Below, piece by piece: positions 54,637 through 64,000 of a stretch of 64,000 bases of DNA (its first letter is position 1; every line of letters starts with the position of its first letter). Under the pieces are notes generated by a model. The model searched no databases. It was not told where the DNA came from and saw only the letters and a program-made list of their open reading frames with translations. The DNA is from Halobacillus litoralis. Its GTDB lineage: Bacteria > Bacillota > Bacilli > Bacillales > Halobacillaceae. The stretch lies in the NCBI RefSeq assembly GCF_009856355.1, contig NZ_WMEW01000004.1, positions 1-64,000 of the forward strand, written 5' to 3'. A program made the position numbers and the translations under genes.

Positions 54637-55740
54637 TTAATCCTCTAATAGATCTTCATCAAAGTCATCACTTTCATCTTCCGGTGTTTCAGAAAGCAGA
54701 CCTTGTTCCCGTGCTTCACTTTCGCTCTTGATATCAATTTTCCAACCCGTCAGCTTAGCTGCCAAGCGGGCATTCTGACCCCGTTTTCCGATAGCCAGGG
54801 AAAGCTGATAATCAGGAACGATGACCGTTGTCGCCTTATCTTCCTCGTCTACAAGAACCTCGACGACTTTGGAAGGACTCAGCGCATTGGACACATATTC
54901 AACAGGATCTTCTGACCACTGAACAATATCAATCTTTTCACCTTTTAATTCATTTACAATGGTTTGGACACGCTGACCGCGCTGCCCTACGCAGGAGCCG
55001 ACCGGATCAATTTCCTGATCTTCTGCGTATACAGAGATTTTAGAGCGGTCCCCGGCTTCACGGGCTACACTCATGACTTCCACAGTGCCATCATAAATCT
55101 CAGGTACTTCCATTTCAAACAAACGCTTCAGAAGTCCCGGATGGGTTCTGGATACGTAAATATGAGGCCCTTTGTTACTGTTTTCCACCTTCGTCACGAA
55201 CACTTTCAACCGATCGTGAACTTCATAGGTTTCGGAAGGCATCTGCTCACCTTCAGGAAGGCGCGCTTCAATTTTACCCAGATTCACATAAACAAAACGT
55301 GGATCTTTTCTCTGGATGATCCCCGTCATGATATCTTCTTCACGATCAACGTACTCCCCGTATATGATGCCGCGCTCGGCTTCACGGACACGCTGTGTTA
55401 CAACCTGCTTGGCCGCCTGAGCTGCGATCCGGCCGAAGTCCATCGGTGTAACCTCTACTTCAATAACGTCTTCGACATCGTAGTTTGGATCAATGCCATT
55501 GGCTTCCTCGAGGGAAATTTCCTGTTGAGGGTCCATCACTTCTTCTACGATTTCTTTCCGGGCCAGTACTCTCATCGTACTTTCCTCTTCATTAATATCC
55601 ACACGGACATTGGTTGCGGAATTGAAGTTTTTCTTATACGCAGAGATCAGGGCTGCTTCCAGCGCTTCCAATAATAGATTTTTGTCGATGCCTTTTTCCT
55701 TTTCCAGATAATCCATGGCATCAAATAGTTCACTACTCAA
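54637..55740 (-). CDS. nusA: Transcription elongation/termination factor NusA
   Basis: NusA binds RNA polymerase and nascent RNA and modulates pausing, termination and antitermination. The 367-residue protein has the N-terminal polymerase-binding domain, an S1 domain (about 135-200), and two KH domains (VGQRGQRVQTIVNELKG and AIGKRGQNARLAAKLTGWK). The C-terminal acidic repeats of E. coli NusA are absent, as usual in Firmicutes; a short acidic tail remains (ESDDFDEDLLED). It follows rimP by 13 bp. Confidence 0.97.
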   Translation of the reverse strand: MSSELFDAMDYLEKEKGIDKNLLLEALEAALISAYKKNFNSATNVRVDINEEESTMRVLARKEIVEEVMDPQQEISLEEANGIDPNYDVEDVIEVEVTPMDFGRIAAQAAKQVVTQRVREAERGIIYGEYVDREEDIMTGIIQRKDPRFVYVNLGKIEARLPEGEQMPSETYEVHDRLKVFVTKVENSNKGPHIYVSRTHPGLLKRLFEMEVPEIYDGTVEVMSVAREAGDRSKISVYAEDQEIDPVGSCVGQRGQRVQTIVNELKGEKIDIVQWSEDPVEYVSNALSPSKVVEVLVDEEDKATTVIVPDYQLSLAIGKRGQNARLAAKLTGWKIDIKSESEAREQGLLSETPEDESDDFDEDLLED

Positions 55741-55753
55741 CGATTTCTCCCCC

Positions 55754-56227
55754 TTAATTAAACGTAACAGCTAGGTTCGCTTTGGCTATTTTTTCATAAG
55801 GAATTTCCAACTGTTTTTTTCTTGTTTTTATACGGATTTCTACGACAGCTGTGGATTGTTCGAAAGACTTCAATGTCCCTTCAAACTCCTTCTCCCCATC
55901 AATTGGTTCATACAGCTTCATATAGACATAATTACCGGTATACTTCTTAAAGTCAGCTTCCGTTTTCAACGGGCGTTCCGCTCCTGGAGAAGCAACCTCT
56001 AGAAAATATGGGATATCGATAGGGTCTTCTTCATCCAGCTTTTCACTTAGCTGCTCCGACACTTGACCGCATTCCTCAATATCAACGCCGCCCTCTTTAT
56101 CAATAAAGACGCGCAGATACCAGTTCTGCCCTTCTTTTTTGTATTCGATGTCGACAAGTTCCAAATTCATATCATCCAAGATTGGCTGGACAAGACGTTC
56201 CGCTACGGATGTCACATGATCACTCAT
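55754..56227 (-). CDS. rimP: Ribosome maturation factor RimP
   Basis: RimP is needed for early assembly of the 30S subunit. The 157-residue protein has the two-domain RimP architecture: [20 protein letters not shown] in the N-terminal domain and [14 protein letters not shown] before the Sm-like C-terminal domain. It heads the operon rimP-nusA-ylxR-ylxQ-infB-ylxP-rbfA-truB-ribF and is preceded by a leader of about 250 nt with strong hairpins. Confidence 0.96.
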   Translation of the reverse strand: MSDHVTSVAERLVQPILDDMNLELVDIEYKKEGQNWYLRVFIDKEGGVDIEECGQVSEQLSEKLDEEDPIDIPYFLEVASPGAERPLKTEADFKKYTGNYVYMKLYEPIDGEKEFEGTLKSFEQSTAVVEIRIKTRKKQLEIPYEKIAKANLAVTFN

Positions 56228-56328
56228 GCTTTTCCCTCCTTTGGCCTGTTCATTGTTTAGTTTCCTTAGTATTAGATGATTGGGCTGATTTCATTTAAGT
56301 ACCAGGGCTTTCCAGTCACAGAGGCCAC

Positions 56329-56364
56329 GAGAAACCGCTATGACATGGATCATAGCGGTTTCTC
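56329..56364 (-). other. 15-bp perfect hairpin in the rimP leader
   Basis: GAGAAACCGCTATGA (56329-56343) pairs perfectly with TCATAGCGGTTTCTC (56350-56364) around CATGGA. There is no T-run on either strand, so it is not a simple terminator. A double-strand RNase site or a protein-binding element are options. Confidence 0.7.
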
Positions 56365-56432
56365 TTCGCGGGCATAAAAGACCCCTGCTGCATTGAAAAG
56401 TTTCCACAAAAGTAAGAGCCTGAAATATGACA

Positions 56433-56475
56433 AAAGAGCGGGTTACCCCACTCTTTCGGCGTTCCTATCGCTCTT
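56433..56475 (-). promoter_or_regulatory. Competing hairpins in the rimP leader (attenuator-like)
   Basis: On the minus strand AAAGAGTGGG pairs with CCCGCTCTTT (56433-56442 with 56447-56456; ten pairs, one G-U) around GTAA, followed by TTGTCAT. The upstream AAGAGCG (56469-56475) can instead pair with the same CGCTCTT (56434-56440). The two folds exclude each other, as in attenuators. The T tract is weak, so regulation is a hypothesis. Confidence 0.45.
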
Positions 56476-56487
56476 CTCACCATAAAA

Positions 56488-56516
56488 AATATATCACAAC
56501 TGCCTGTGGTTTGCAA
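56488..56516 (-). promoter_or_regulatory. Sigma-A promoter of the rimP-nusA-infB operon
   Basis: On the minus strand TTGCAA (56511-56516), a 17-base spacer and TATATT (56488-56493). It lies just after the polC coding region and is the only good core promoter seen in the gap. Confidence 0.6.
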
Positions 56517-56551
56517 CCGGAGGGCTGTTCACGGATGAAAACCATGCCGCC

Positions 56552-59500
56552 CTAAAAAAGAGACAGCTGGTTTTCATCCGGCATTCCTTCAAGACAACCG
56601 AAGTTATCCAGATATTCCAGCACCGTTTTGGAGATCCGGCTCCGCTCTCTTAAGTCCTGTTTGGAAAGGAACTCCCCTTCTTCGCGGGCCTGAACGATGT
56701 TAATAGCAGCGTTGGTACCAAGACCATCAACCGCATTGAATGGAGGAATCAGCTGATTTCCCTCCACGAGGAAGTCAGTCGCGCTTGATTTATACAGGTC
56801 CACGTTTTTAAAGCTGAACCCGCGCTCACACATTTCAAGGGAAATTTCGAGCACAGTCATCAAACTTTTCTCTTTCGGTGTGGCATCAAATCCTTTGCTC
56901 TGAATTTCATTCATACGGGCACGGATCGCGTCGGATCCCTTCATCATCGTTTCCAGCTCGAAATCGCTGGCCCGGACAGTGAAATAAGCCGCATAAAAGA
57001 AGATCGGGTAATGGACTTTGAAATAGGCGATCCGGACGGCCATCAGAACATAAGCAGCGGCGTGTGCTTTCGGGAACATGTATTTGATTTTCTTACAGGA
57101 ATCAATATACCAGTCCGGCACTCCATGCTTTTTCATTTCTTCAATCCATTCATCCTGGAGGCCTCTTCCCTTCCTCACAAATTCCATGATTTTAAAGGCA
57201 AGGGATGGATCAAGACCCTTATGCATTAAATACACCATGATATCATCACGGCAGCCGATAACCTCCGGCAGTGTACAAATGCCGTCATTGATCAGCTGCT
57301 CCGCATTGCCAAGCCACACGTCAGTACCGTGGGAAAGGCCTGAAATGATGACAAGTTCAGCAAAGGTTTTAGGTTTTGTATCCTCAAGCATCTGTCGTAC
57401 GAACCGTGTACCGAATTCCGGTACCCCAAGGGTTCCGGTTTTACACATGATCTGTTCCGCCGTTACTCCGAGAGCTTCAGGGCCGCTGAAGATCTTCATA
57501 ACTTCAGGATCGTCGACAGGAATCTCCTTCTGGTCGATGCCGCTCAAATCCTGAAGCATACGGATAACGGTCGGGTCATCGTGTCCGAGGATATCCAGCT
57601 TAAGAAGGTTATCGTGAATGGAGTGGAAATCAAAGTGCGTCGTTCTCCATTCAGACTTTGTATCATCTGCCGGATACTGTATAGGAGAAAAGTCGTAAAT
57701 CTCCATATCATCCGGGACGACGATGATCCCTCCAGGGTGCTGTCCGCTCGTCCGCTTGACGCCTGTGCATCCATGGACAAGCCTGTCGATTTCCGCATTC
57801 TTATAATGGAGCTGATGATCACCCGCATAGCCTTTCACATAGCCGTAGGCCGTCTTTTCAGCGATTGTACCAATGGTTCCGGCACGGTAGACGTTGTCTT
57901 CCCCGAACAGCTCTTTTGTATAGTTGTGTGCATGCGGCTGATATTCACCTGAGAAGTTCAAGTCAATATCCGGGACTTTATCCCCCTTGAACCCAAGGAA
58001 GGTTTCAAACGGAATATCCTGGCCGTCTTTCTTCAAAGGTGTCCCGCATTCAGGACAGTCTTTTTCTTCCAGGTCAAACCCACTACCTACAGAACCATCT
58101 GTAAAGAATTCGTTGTACTGACACGACGGGCAGACATAATGAGGAGGCAGCGGGTTAACTTCGGTGATTTCTGTCATCGTCGCCACAAAGGACGATCCAA
58201 CAGAACCCCGTGAGCCAACGAGATAGCCGTCCTCCAGGGATTTTGTAACGAGCTTCTGAGATATGAGATAAATAACCGCAAAACCGTTCCCAATGATACT
58301 ATCCAGTTCCTTCTCCAGCCGGTCTATGATCAACTGCGGCACATCGTCCCCGTAGATGCTTTTCGCCTTATTATAGGACATATCACGGATTTCCTGATCA
58401 GCCCCTTCAATATTGGGCGTGTAAAGGTCATCCTTCACTGGAGAAACTTCCCCGATCATATCGTTGATTTTATGCGTATTCGTCACGACCAGTTCCTCCG
58501 CCTTTTCTCTGCCAAGGAAGGAAAGCTCATCAATCATTTCGTTCGTCGTCTTAAAGTGCACCTCCGGCAGGGTTTGTCTGTTCAACGGGTTTCCGTTCTG
58601 AGACGAAATAAGAATCTGCCGGTACTGCTTTTCATGCGGCTCAAGATAGTGGGTATTCCCTGTTGCAACAACCGTCTTACCCAGCCGCTCTCCCAGAGCG
58701 GTCAGACGCTTAAGAATATCAAGGATCTGCGCTTCTGTCTGAACGAGGTCTTTTTCAACAAGGTGATAATAGTTCCCCGGAGGCTGAATCTCAATATAAT
58801 CGTAGAAATCCGCCACTTTCTCAGCTTCTTCTTCCGATTTCTGCATAATCGTTTCAAAGACTTCCCCTTTATCACAGCCGGATCCGACAAGAATACCTTC
58901 CCGATACTTTTTAAGCAGGGATCTTGGAATCCGCGGCACACGGTAGAAATAGTTCACATGTGCTTCAGAAACAAGCCGGTAGATGTTTTTCAAGCCGGTG
59001 CTGTTCGTCGCCAGCAGTGTGGCATGGGACGGCCTTGAGCGTTGATATGCCTTCCCTTCACCCATGTAGTCGTTCAGATTCTGGTGATTGGTTATTTCCC
59101 TTTCCATCGCTCTTTTCAAAAGCTTCCACAGAAGATAACCAGTCGCTTCAGCATCATATATAGCCCGGTGGTGCTGGGTAAGCTCAATATCGAACTTCTT
59201 ACAAAGGGTATTCAGCCGGTGGTTTTTCAGCTCCGGGACGAGAAAACGAGCCAGTTCCAAGGTATCAATGACCGGATTCCCGGCTTTCCCTAAGTCGATC
59301 GCCTGATAGCCGGCATTCAAGAAGCCCATGTCAAAGCTTGCGTTATGGGCAACGAGAATGTCGTCCCCAGTCCACGTATAGAAATCCTTCAACACTTCCT
59401 CAATCTCAGGCGCATCCTTCACCATATCATCAGTGATGCCTGTCAGATCGATCGTCGTCTGGGAAAGCGGATGGTGAGGATTGGCGAAGGATTCGAAGCG

Positions 59501-60844
59501 GTCGACAATTTCTCCCCCTTGAATCCGCACGGCTGCCAGTTCAATGATCTTGTCATAAACAGCTGATAAACCAGTCGTCTCTACGTCAAAAACAACATAG
59601 GAAGCTTGTTCTAACTCCCGGTCCTGTTCTCCATAGGCGATCGGCACCCCATCATCAACCAGGTTGGCTTCAACACCGTAAAGGATTTTCACCCCATTCT
59701 TTTCCCCTGCACTGTGCGCGTCAGGATACGCCTGCACGACGGCGTGATCGGTGATGGCAATCGCTTCATGCCCCCAGTCCCCTGCCTGCTTAATCAGACG
59801 GGAAGGAGATACTGGAGCGTCCATAGCACTCATCGTCGTATGGGCATGCAGTTCTATCCGTTTCTTCCCTTCAGGCGCTTCATCCTGACGAAGCTTCGGC
59901 TTCACTTCATTGATATCGTTAGCCATCATCGTCAGTTCATTGGTGAAGCTGTCTGTTTGAACGCCTCCCCGGGCTTTGATCCACATGCCCGGCTGGACGA
60001 GCTTGAACATATCAGCGTGATCATCTCCGCGGGAGAACATTTTGATAGAGAAGGAGTCGGTATAGTCCGTGACCTTCAACAGCAGAAGGTGCCGGCCGGA
60101 GCGGAGCTCCTTCACTTCGGCATCAAACACATACCCCTGGACAGCGATGCGCTTCTCTTCTTCCTGAATTTCCTCCATAGGAATGATGTCATCCTGGATT
60201 TTATAGCCGATCTCAATCGGCCCTTTAGGCTTTTGATCGTCTTTATCCTTCGCCCGTTCTTCCTGTTCTTTCACTGCCTGCTGCACTAGGATTTTATCTT
60301 CTTTCTGCCGTTCTTCCTGAAACTTTTTGATTTCCTCTTTTTCATGTTTCACCTGTGTGGATAAAACAAAGGCAGGAAGACCTGCCCGCTGGGCATACTG
60401 CTTGAGCGGTTCCTCCAGCTTTTTCTGTACGGCATGACTTTCAGCTAAATTCCTGCAGGTTAACATAATCTTATTTCCGTTAACTTCTGGTTGTTGTTCC
60501 AGCAATAGATCTTTGTACCCCGGGGTCAAATTGGTCAGCGTCTTAATAAAGTTCTGCCAGTACTCTACAATATCTTCCTGGGGCAGCTCCTTATTGTCTG
60601 CCTCAATTGTCCAATCGATTTCGGCAATGGCACGAAAAGCATGGATCAACTTACTTGTGAACAGCTCATAAATCGAAGGCGGAAGCGGCCTGGGCATGGC
60701 AAAATGAAAATGCCACGCTTTCTTTTCCTTGAAGACCACAAGCTTCTGCATCCGGCTTTCTTTGAAATGAGGTTCAATCAGATTATGAGGAAACTGGATC
60801 TGCTCCAGTAAATAGTGCATCTTCTCCTGACTGTTCACACTCAA
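56552..60844 (-). CDS. polC: DNA polymerase III alpha subunit PolC
   Basis: PolC is the main replicative polymerase of low-GC Gram-positive bacteria. The most likely start is the TTG at 60844, with GGGGAGGA six bases upstream. It begins [13 protein letters not shown] and aligns with the B. subtilis N-terminus, giving 1430 residues. Domains in order: N-terminal domain, OB fold (about 220-310), PHP domain ([14 protein letters not shown]), inserted DnaQ-type 3'-5' exonuclease ([12 protein letters not shown]), the second PHP part, a zinc site ([10 protein letters not shown] ... CPECGTPL), the polymerase palm ([12 protein letters not shown]), and duplex-binding and C-terminal domains. The C-terminus ends NQLSLF, a sliding-clamp binding motif. 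It follows proS. Confidence 0.97.
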   Translation of the reverse strand: MSVNSQEKMHYLLEQIQFPHNLIEPHFKESRMQKLVVFKEKKAWHFHFAMPRPLPPSIYELFTSKLIHAFRAIAEIDWTIEADNKELPQEDIVEYWQNFIKTLTNLTPGYKDLLLEQQPEVNGNKIMLTCRNLAESHAVQKKLEEPLKQYAQRAGLPAFVLSTQVKHEKEEIKKFQEERQKEDKILVQQAVKEQEERAKDKDDQKPKGPIEIGYKIQDDIIPMEEIQEEEKRIAVQGYVFDAEVKELRSGRHLLLLKVTDYTDSFSIKMFSRGDDHADMFKLVQPGMWIKARGGVQTDSFTNELTMMANDINEVKPKLRQDEAPEGKKRIELHAHTTMSAMDAPVSPSRLIKQAGDWGHEAIAITDHAVVQAYPDAHSAGEKNGVKILYGVEANLVDDGVPIAYGEQDRELEQASYVVFDVETTGLSAVYDKIIELAAVRIQGGEIVDRFESFANPHHPLSQTTIDLTGITDDMVKDAPEIEEVLKDFYTWTGDDILVAHNASFDMGFLNAGYQAIDLGKAGNPVIDTLELARFLVPELKNHRLNTLCKKFDIELTQHHRAIYDAEATGYLLWKLLKRAMEREITNHQNLNDYMGEGKAYQRSRPSHATLLATNSTGLKNIYRLVSEAHVNYFYRVPRIPRSLLKKYREGILVGSGCDKGEVFETIMQKSEEEAEKVADFYDYIEIQPPGNYYHLVEKDLVQTEAQILDILKRLTALGERLGKTVVATGNTHYLEPHEKQYRQILISSQNGNPLNRQTLPEVHFKTTNEMIDELSFLGREKAEELVVTNTHKINDMIGEVSPVKDDLYTPNIEGADQEIRDMSYNKAKSIYGDDVPQLIIDRLEKELDSIIGNGFAVIYLISQKLVTKSLEDGYLVGSRGSVGSSFVATMTEITEVNPLPPHYVCPSCQYNEFFTDGSVGSGFDLEEKDCPECGTPLKKDGQDIPFETFLGFKGDKVPDIDLNFSGEYQPHAHNYTKELFGEDNVYRAGTIGTIAEKTAYGYVKGYAGDHQLHYKNAEIDRLVHGCTGVKRTSGQHPGGIIVVPDDMEIYDFSPIQYPADDTKSEWRTTHFDFHSIHDNLLKLDILGHDDPTVIRMLQDLSGIDQKEIPVDDPEVMKIFSGPEALGVTAEQIMCKTGTLGVPEFGTRFVRQMLEDTKPKTFAELVIISGLSHGTDVWLGNAEQLINDGICTLPEVIGCRDDIMVYLMHKGLDPSLAFKIMEFVRKGRGLQDEWIEEMKKHGVPDWYIDSCKKIKYMFPKAHAAAYVLMAVRIAYFKVHYPIFFYAAYFTVRASDFELETMMKGSDAIRARMNEIQSKGFDATPKEKSLMTVLEISLEMCERGFSFKNVDLYKSSATDFLVEGNQLIPPFNAVDGLGTNAAINIVQAREEGEFLSKQDLRERSRISKTVLEYLDNFGCLEGMPDENQLSLF

Positions 60845-60883
60845 CGTGATTCCTCCCCTTACCATAAGGACCAAGCTCATTCA

Positions 60884-60921
60884 TGGAAATACCCTTGCTC
60901 CTCTGATCCCAAGCAAGGGTA
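60884..60921 (-). terminator. Weak terminator between proS and polC
   Basis: TACCCTTGCT (60890-60899) pairs perfectly with AGCAAGGGTA (60912-60921), with a 12-base loop. Only TTTCC follows on the minus strand, so readthrough into polC is likely. Confidence 0.6.
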
Positions 60922-60938
60922 CCTCCCGTTACAAAAAA

Positions 60939-62645
60939 TTAAGCTTTGTACCAGTTTTTTATATAGTCAGCGATTTCTGAAGCAGAAAGTTCCTTCTGCT
61001 CTCCAGACGCTCGTTCTTTCACTTCTACAATTCCTTCGCCGGCTTGTTTTCCAACCGTAACCCGTACAGGGATTCCGAAAAGATCACTGTCCGCAAACTT
61101 CACGCCGGCTCTTTCCTTACGATCATCATATAAAACTTCAATACCGGATTCAAGCAGCTGATCATACAATTGATCAGCGAGTTCCTTCTGCTCTTCTTTC
61201 TTCGGATTCATAGAAAGAAGGTGAACCTGGAATGGAGCGATGTTGGCCGGCCAGGTAATGCCGCGTTCATCGTTGTACTGTTCCACAACAGCCGCCAGAG
61301 TCCGTGATACTCCAATCCCGTAGGAGCCCATGATCATCGTTGATGCTTTCCCCTGATCATTAAGGAATGTTGCATTCATGCGCTGGGAATAGAATTCCCC
61401 AAGCTTGAACACATGTCCAACCTCGATCCCACGGGCAAATTTAATGACTCCTTCCCCATCCGGAGATGGATCACCTTCTTGGATGAAACGGAGATCCGCA
61501 TAACGGGATACTTGGAAATCCTTTTCAGGGGTAGCATTTTTATAGTGATATCCGTCTTCATTAGCACCGCAGGTAACATTAACAAGGGCTTCAACAGCTT
61601 GGTCTGCAACGACTTCCACTTCCTCCGGGACTCCTACAGGACCAAGGGAACCGAAGCCGGCACCCATCATGCGCTTCGTATCTTCCGCTGTTGCAAGCTC
61701 CACCATATCCGCATCATAGAGGTTTTTCAGTTTCACATCGTTGACTTCATGATCCCCTCTTGTTACAGCCATGACAAACTGCTCGTCCACTTTGAACAGA
61801 ATCGCCTTTAAGCCTTCCTCCAATTTATGCCCGAAAAAGTCTGCGACCTCCTGCATGGTTCTGCAGTCCGGCGTTTCGACTTTCTCCATGTCCATAGGTG
61901 CTGCCGGAGACTTTTCATAAACGGCTGTTACAGGAGCCATTTCAATATTGGCAGCATAGCGGGAGGTGTCTGAATAGGCGATCACATCTTCCCCTACTTC
62001 AGAAAGAACCATGAATTCATGGGTGTCCTTCCCTCCCATGGCCCCGGAATCAGCGATGACCGCACGGAAATTCAAGCCCAGGCGGGAGAACACGTTGGAA
62101 TATGCCTGGAACATCAGATCATAGGTTTCGTCAAGGCTTTCATAAGATTCGTTAAAGGAATAGGCATCCTTCATTAAAAATTCGCGGCCGCGGAGCAGAC
62201 CAAAACGGGGACGTGCTTCATCACGGAATTTATTCTGAATTTGGAAGACCGTCAATGGAAGCTGCTTATAACTTTTGACTTCATGACGTACAAGGCTTGT
62301 AATGACTTCTTCATGTGTCGCTCCAAGAGCAAATTCACGGTTGTGACGGTCATTCAAACGCATCAGCTCCGAGCCGAACGTAGACCAGCGGCCGGTTTCC
62401 TTCCATAGTTCGGAAGGCTCAAGGGCAGGCATAGCCATTTCATGAGCGCCGATCTTTTCCATTTCTTCTCTTACAATATTTTCGACTTTTCTCAGCACAC
62501 GCTGCCCGATTGGAAGGAAACTATAAATTCCGGAAGCAATCTGGCGTATGTAGCCGGCGCGGACTAAAAGCTGGTGGCTCTTAATGTCTGCATCAGCTGG
62601 GTTTTCTTTTAAAGTAGGAATGAACATATGACTTTGTCTCATCAT
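60939..62645 (-). CDS. proS: Prolyl-tRNA synthetase
   Basis: ProS charges tRNA-Pro. The 568-residue protein is the bacterial type: class II catalytic motifs (motif 2 [21 protein letters not shown] split; motif 3 [16 protein letters not shown]), an inserted editing domain (about 225-400) that clears mis-charged alanine, and a C-terminal anticodon-binding domain. GAGGTG lies a few bases before the start. It follows rasP by 84 bp, including a terminator, in the conserved order rasP-proS-polC. Confidence 0.97.
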   Translation of the reverse strand: MMRQSHMFIPTLKENPADADIKSHQLLVRAGYIRQIASGIYSFLPIGQRVLRKVENIVREEMEKIGAHEMAMPALEPSELWKETGRWSTFGSELMRLNDRHNREFALGATHEEVITSLVRHEVKSYKQLPLTVFQIQNKFRDEARPRFGLLRGREFLMKDAYSFNESYESLDETYDLMFQAYSNVFSRLGLNFRAVIADSGAMGGKDTHEFMVLSEVGEDVIAYSDTSRYAANIEMAPVTAVYEKSPAAPMDMEKVETPDCRTMQEVADFFGHKLEEGLKAILFKVDEQFVMAVTRGDHEVNDVKLKNLYDADMVELATAEDTKRMMGAGFGSLGPVGVPEEVEVVADQAVEALVNVTCGANEDGYHYKNATPEKDFQVSRYADLRFIQEGDPSPDGEGVIKFARGIEVGHVFKLGEFYSQRMNATFLNDQGKASTMIMGSYGIGVSRTLAAVVEQYNDERGITWPANIAPFQVHLLSMNPKKEEQKELADQLYDQLLESGIEVLYDDRKERAGVKFADSDLFGIPVRVTVGKQAGEGIVEVKERASGEQKELSASEIADYIKNWYKA

Positions 62646-62664
62646 CTACACCTCAATTCAATGT

Positions 62665-62719
62665 TAATAAAAGAAAGCCGGAAGTCCAGGTAACGCCTGT
62701 TGCCTTTAGACTTCCAGCT
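62665..62719 (-). terminator. Terminator of rasP
   Basis: On the minus strand AGCTGGAAGTC pairs with GACTTCCGGCT (11 pairs, one G-U). An inner AGG..AAC/GTT..CCT stem lies in the loop. TTCTTTTATT follows. Confidence 0.8.
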
Positions 62720-62729
62720 GTAGGATTCA

Positions 62730-63986
62730 TCATAGGAATAAGCGTTGAATATCGTTCCATGTTACGACGAGCATTAACAGCATCAGAAGAGCAAATCCAA
62801 TGAAATGGACAAGCCCTTCCTTCTGAGGGTCAATCGGCTTCCCTCTGACACCTTCCAGCCCTACAAAGATCAGACGTCCGCCGTCAAGCGCTGGGAGTGG
62901 AAGAAGGTTGACAATACCAAGGTTAATGCTCAGGATAGCCGTCCACATGACAAAGTTGGTGAACCCCGTCTGAACGACCTGGTCTGTAGCATCATAAATT
63001 CCGACTGGGCCCGAAAGCATATCAAGCGAAAACTGCCCCGTTACGAGTTTACCAAGGTTGGTCAGGATCAATCCGGCCCACTCATACGTCTGAGTGAAAC
63101 CAAATGTCAGCTTGTCAGTAAGGGATTCCTCAAACGCTCTGGCTACACCTACCTGCCCAATCGTCATATCCCGATCCTCTATGGAAGCAGGGGTCACATT
63201 CATCTGTTGAACGGACCCGTCCCGTTCAACAGTCAACGTAACTTCCTCTCCGGGATGGTTTCTTATGATGGACGTGAACTCCTCCCATGTACTGACGGAT
63301 TCCCCGTCCACAGCGGTCACTTCATCTCCGGCTTTGAGACCGGCCTCCTGGGCTGGTGTGCCGTTCTGAATCTCACCAAGTTTGGCTTCATCCGAAGGTA
63401 CTCCTTGAATAAAACCTAAAATCATAAACAGGATAATCGCCAGGACGAAATTCATCATCGGACCGGCGAACAGCTGCATGGCGCGCTGCGGTACCGTTTT
63501 GGATGCGAACTGCCGGTTATACGGCGCAATCTGTGTTTCATTTTCATCCATGACGAACATCGCTTTTGGATCGACTTCAAAATAAAGCTTTTCGTCCTCA
63601 TCCACTTCATAACCTTCGATAACCAGCCGGTGGTCAAGATCCGCTTTTTCGACTTCAATGACACGGGCTTTTGGATGCTTGGATTTATTATTCACAATGA
63701 TCCGGTTCACCCTGCCCTCATCATTGAATTCCAGACCGACATGATGACCGGCTTTCAATTCTACAATTTCAGGATCTTCCCCTGCTACACGGACATAACC
63801 GCCGATAGGAAGCAGGCGGATGGTATACAAGGTTTCATTTTTCTTAAAATGATATATTTTCGGCCCAAAGCCGATGGCAAACTCACGCGCCAGCATACCT
63901 GCCCGTTTGGCAAATATGAGATGCCCCCACTCATGGACGAACACCAATAATCCGAACATGAGTATAAATGCAATCACTGTAGTCAA
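62730..63986 (-). CDS. rasP: Intramembrane zinc metalloprotease RasP (RseP/site-2 protease)
   Basis: RasP cleaves membrane proteins within the bilayer, including anti-sigma factors such as RsiW, and signal-peptide remnants. The start is near the window edge. A TTG at 63986 has GGAAGGTG six bases upstream and gives 418 residues; a GTG at 63995 is the alternative. The zinc motif VHEWGH lies in the first membrane helix (about 18-22). A PDZ domain (about 195-275, LGEIQNGTPAQEAGLKAGD) is in the middle. The second active-site motif NLLPLPALDGGRL and final helices follow. The long insert before the PDZ domain resembles the B. subtilis protein. The upstream gene is outside the window. Confidence 0.94.
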   Translation of the reverse strand: MTTVIAFILMFGLLVFVHEWGHLIFAKRAGMLAREFAIGFGPKIYHFKKNETLYTIRLLPIGGYVRVAGEDPEIVELKAGHHVGLEFNDEGRVNRIIVNNKSKHPKARVIEVEKADLDHRLVIEGYEVDEDEKLYFEVDPKAMFVMDENETQIAPYNRQFASKTVPQRAMQLFAGPMMNFVLAIILFMILGFIQGVPSDEAKLGEIQNGTPAQEAGLKAGDEVTAVDGESVSTWEEFTSIIRNHPGEEVTLTVERDGSVQQMNVTPASIEDRDMTIGQVGVARAFEESLTDKLTFGFTQTYEWAGLILTNLGKLVTGQFSLDMLSGPVGIYDATDQVVQTGFTNFVMWTAILSINLGIVNLLPLPALDGGRLIFVGLEGVRGKPIDPQKEGLVHFIGFALLMLLMLVVTWNDIQRLFL

Positions 63987-64000
63987 ATGAAGCACCTTCC

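Larger units (their letters stand above)
56228..56551 (-). other. Non-coding gap: promoter and leader of the rimP operon
   Basis: This 324-base gap between polC and rimP has no convincing gene; a 66-codon frame at 56316-56516 has no ribosome site and unusual composition. It holds a sigma-A promoter and two hairpins described separately. The transcript leader would run from about 56480 to 56228. Confidence 0.6.

Noticed and set aside
54964..55674. Open frame of 236 codons antisense to nusA
   Set aside because: It overlaps the conserved S1 and KH domains of nusA on the other strand and shows no translation signal.
56329..56364. 15-bp hairpin considered as polC terminator
   Set aside because: Neither strand has a T-run after the stem, and it lies downstream of the rimP promoter, so it is listed as a leader hairpin instead.
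56316..56516. 66-codon frame in the gap between polC and rimP
   Set aside because: It has no ribosome site and Cys/Phe/Gly-rich composition, and it spans the proposed promoter and leader hairpins, which explain the sequence better.
1..64000. CRISPR arrays, rRNA, tRNA, prophage or complete insertion sequence
   Set aside because: No spaced identical repeats, no tRNA or rRNA sequence and no transposase or phage structural gene were recognised; gene order is the conserved Bacillaceae core.

Overview
The window is a core-chromosome segment of a spore-forming Gram-positive rod of the Bacillaceae. Gene order follows Bacillus subtilis almost gene for gene from glnA to rasP. Sporulation genes (cotE, spoVK, spoVS, dpaAB, spoIIIE, tepA), the Gram-positive replicative polymerase polC and the glnR-glnA pair fix the group. 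Acidic linkers and tails (RodZ, MutL, CotE) suggest a moderately halophilic genus such as Halobacillus or a relative; that is an inference. All but one of the 58 protein genes called lie on the minus strand, so transcription runs from the right end of the window to the left.

Right third (about 64000 to 45400): rasP, proS and polC come first. Next is the translation/transcription operon rimP-nusA-ylxR-ylxQ-infB-ylxP-rbfA-truB-ribF, which starts from its own promoter with a structured leader of about 250 nt. Then come rpsO, pnp, a polysaccharide-deacetylase-like ylxY, and ymxH. Middle (45400 to 25500): dpaA-dpaB make dipicolinate and asd-dapG-dapA make the precursor for dipicolinate, diaminopimelate and lysine. 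They are followed by tepA-ylzJ-spoIIIE, a GntR regulator, a BMP-type nucleoside ABC transporter operon (lipoprotein, ATPase, two permeases), the M16 pair ymfF-ymfH, ymfI, ymfJ, ymfK and rodZ.

Left third (25500 to 1): pgsA-cinA, recA, rny, ymdB, spoVS, tdh-kbl, miaB-ricA, cotE, mutS-mutL, then the only plus-strand gene (a small XRE regulator). After that come miaA, hfq, spoVK, hflX, ynbB, glnR-glnA, a peptidoglycan amidase and a short WYL-like gene. The first bases of the window look like the edge of a dispersed repeat.

The content is mostly housekeeping. Several non-coding or degenerate elements stand out. The XRE promoter carries palindromic operators spaced at exactly 22 bp. A consensus LexA box sits over the start of the WYL-like gene. 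The RibF protein has lost the riboflavin-kinase signature. The rimP leader has competing hairpins. Two tandem terminators separate the nucleoside-binding lipoprotein from its ABC transporter, and a perfect cre site lies upstream of that lipoprotein. Compared with B. subtilis, rnjB is missing between dapA and tepA, and mlpA is missing between ylxY and ymxH.
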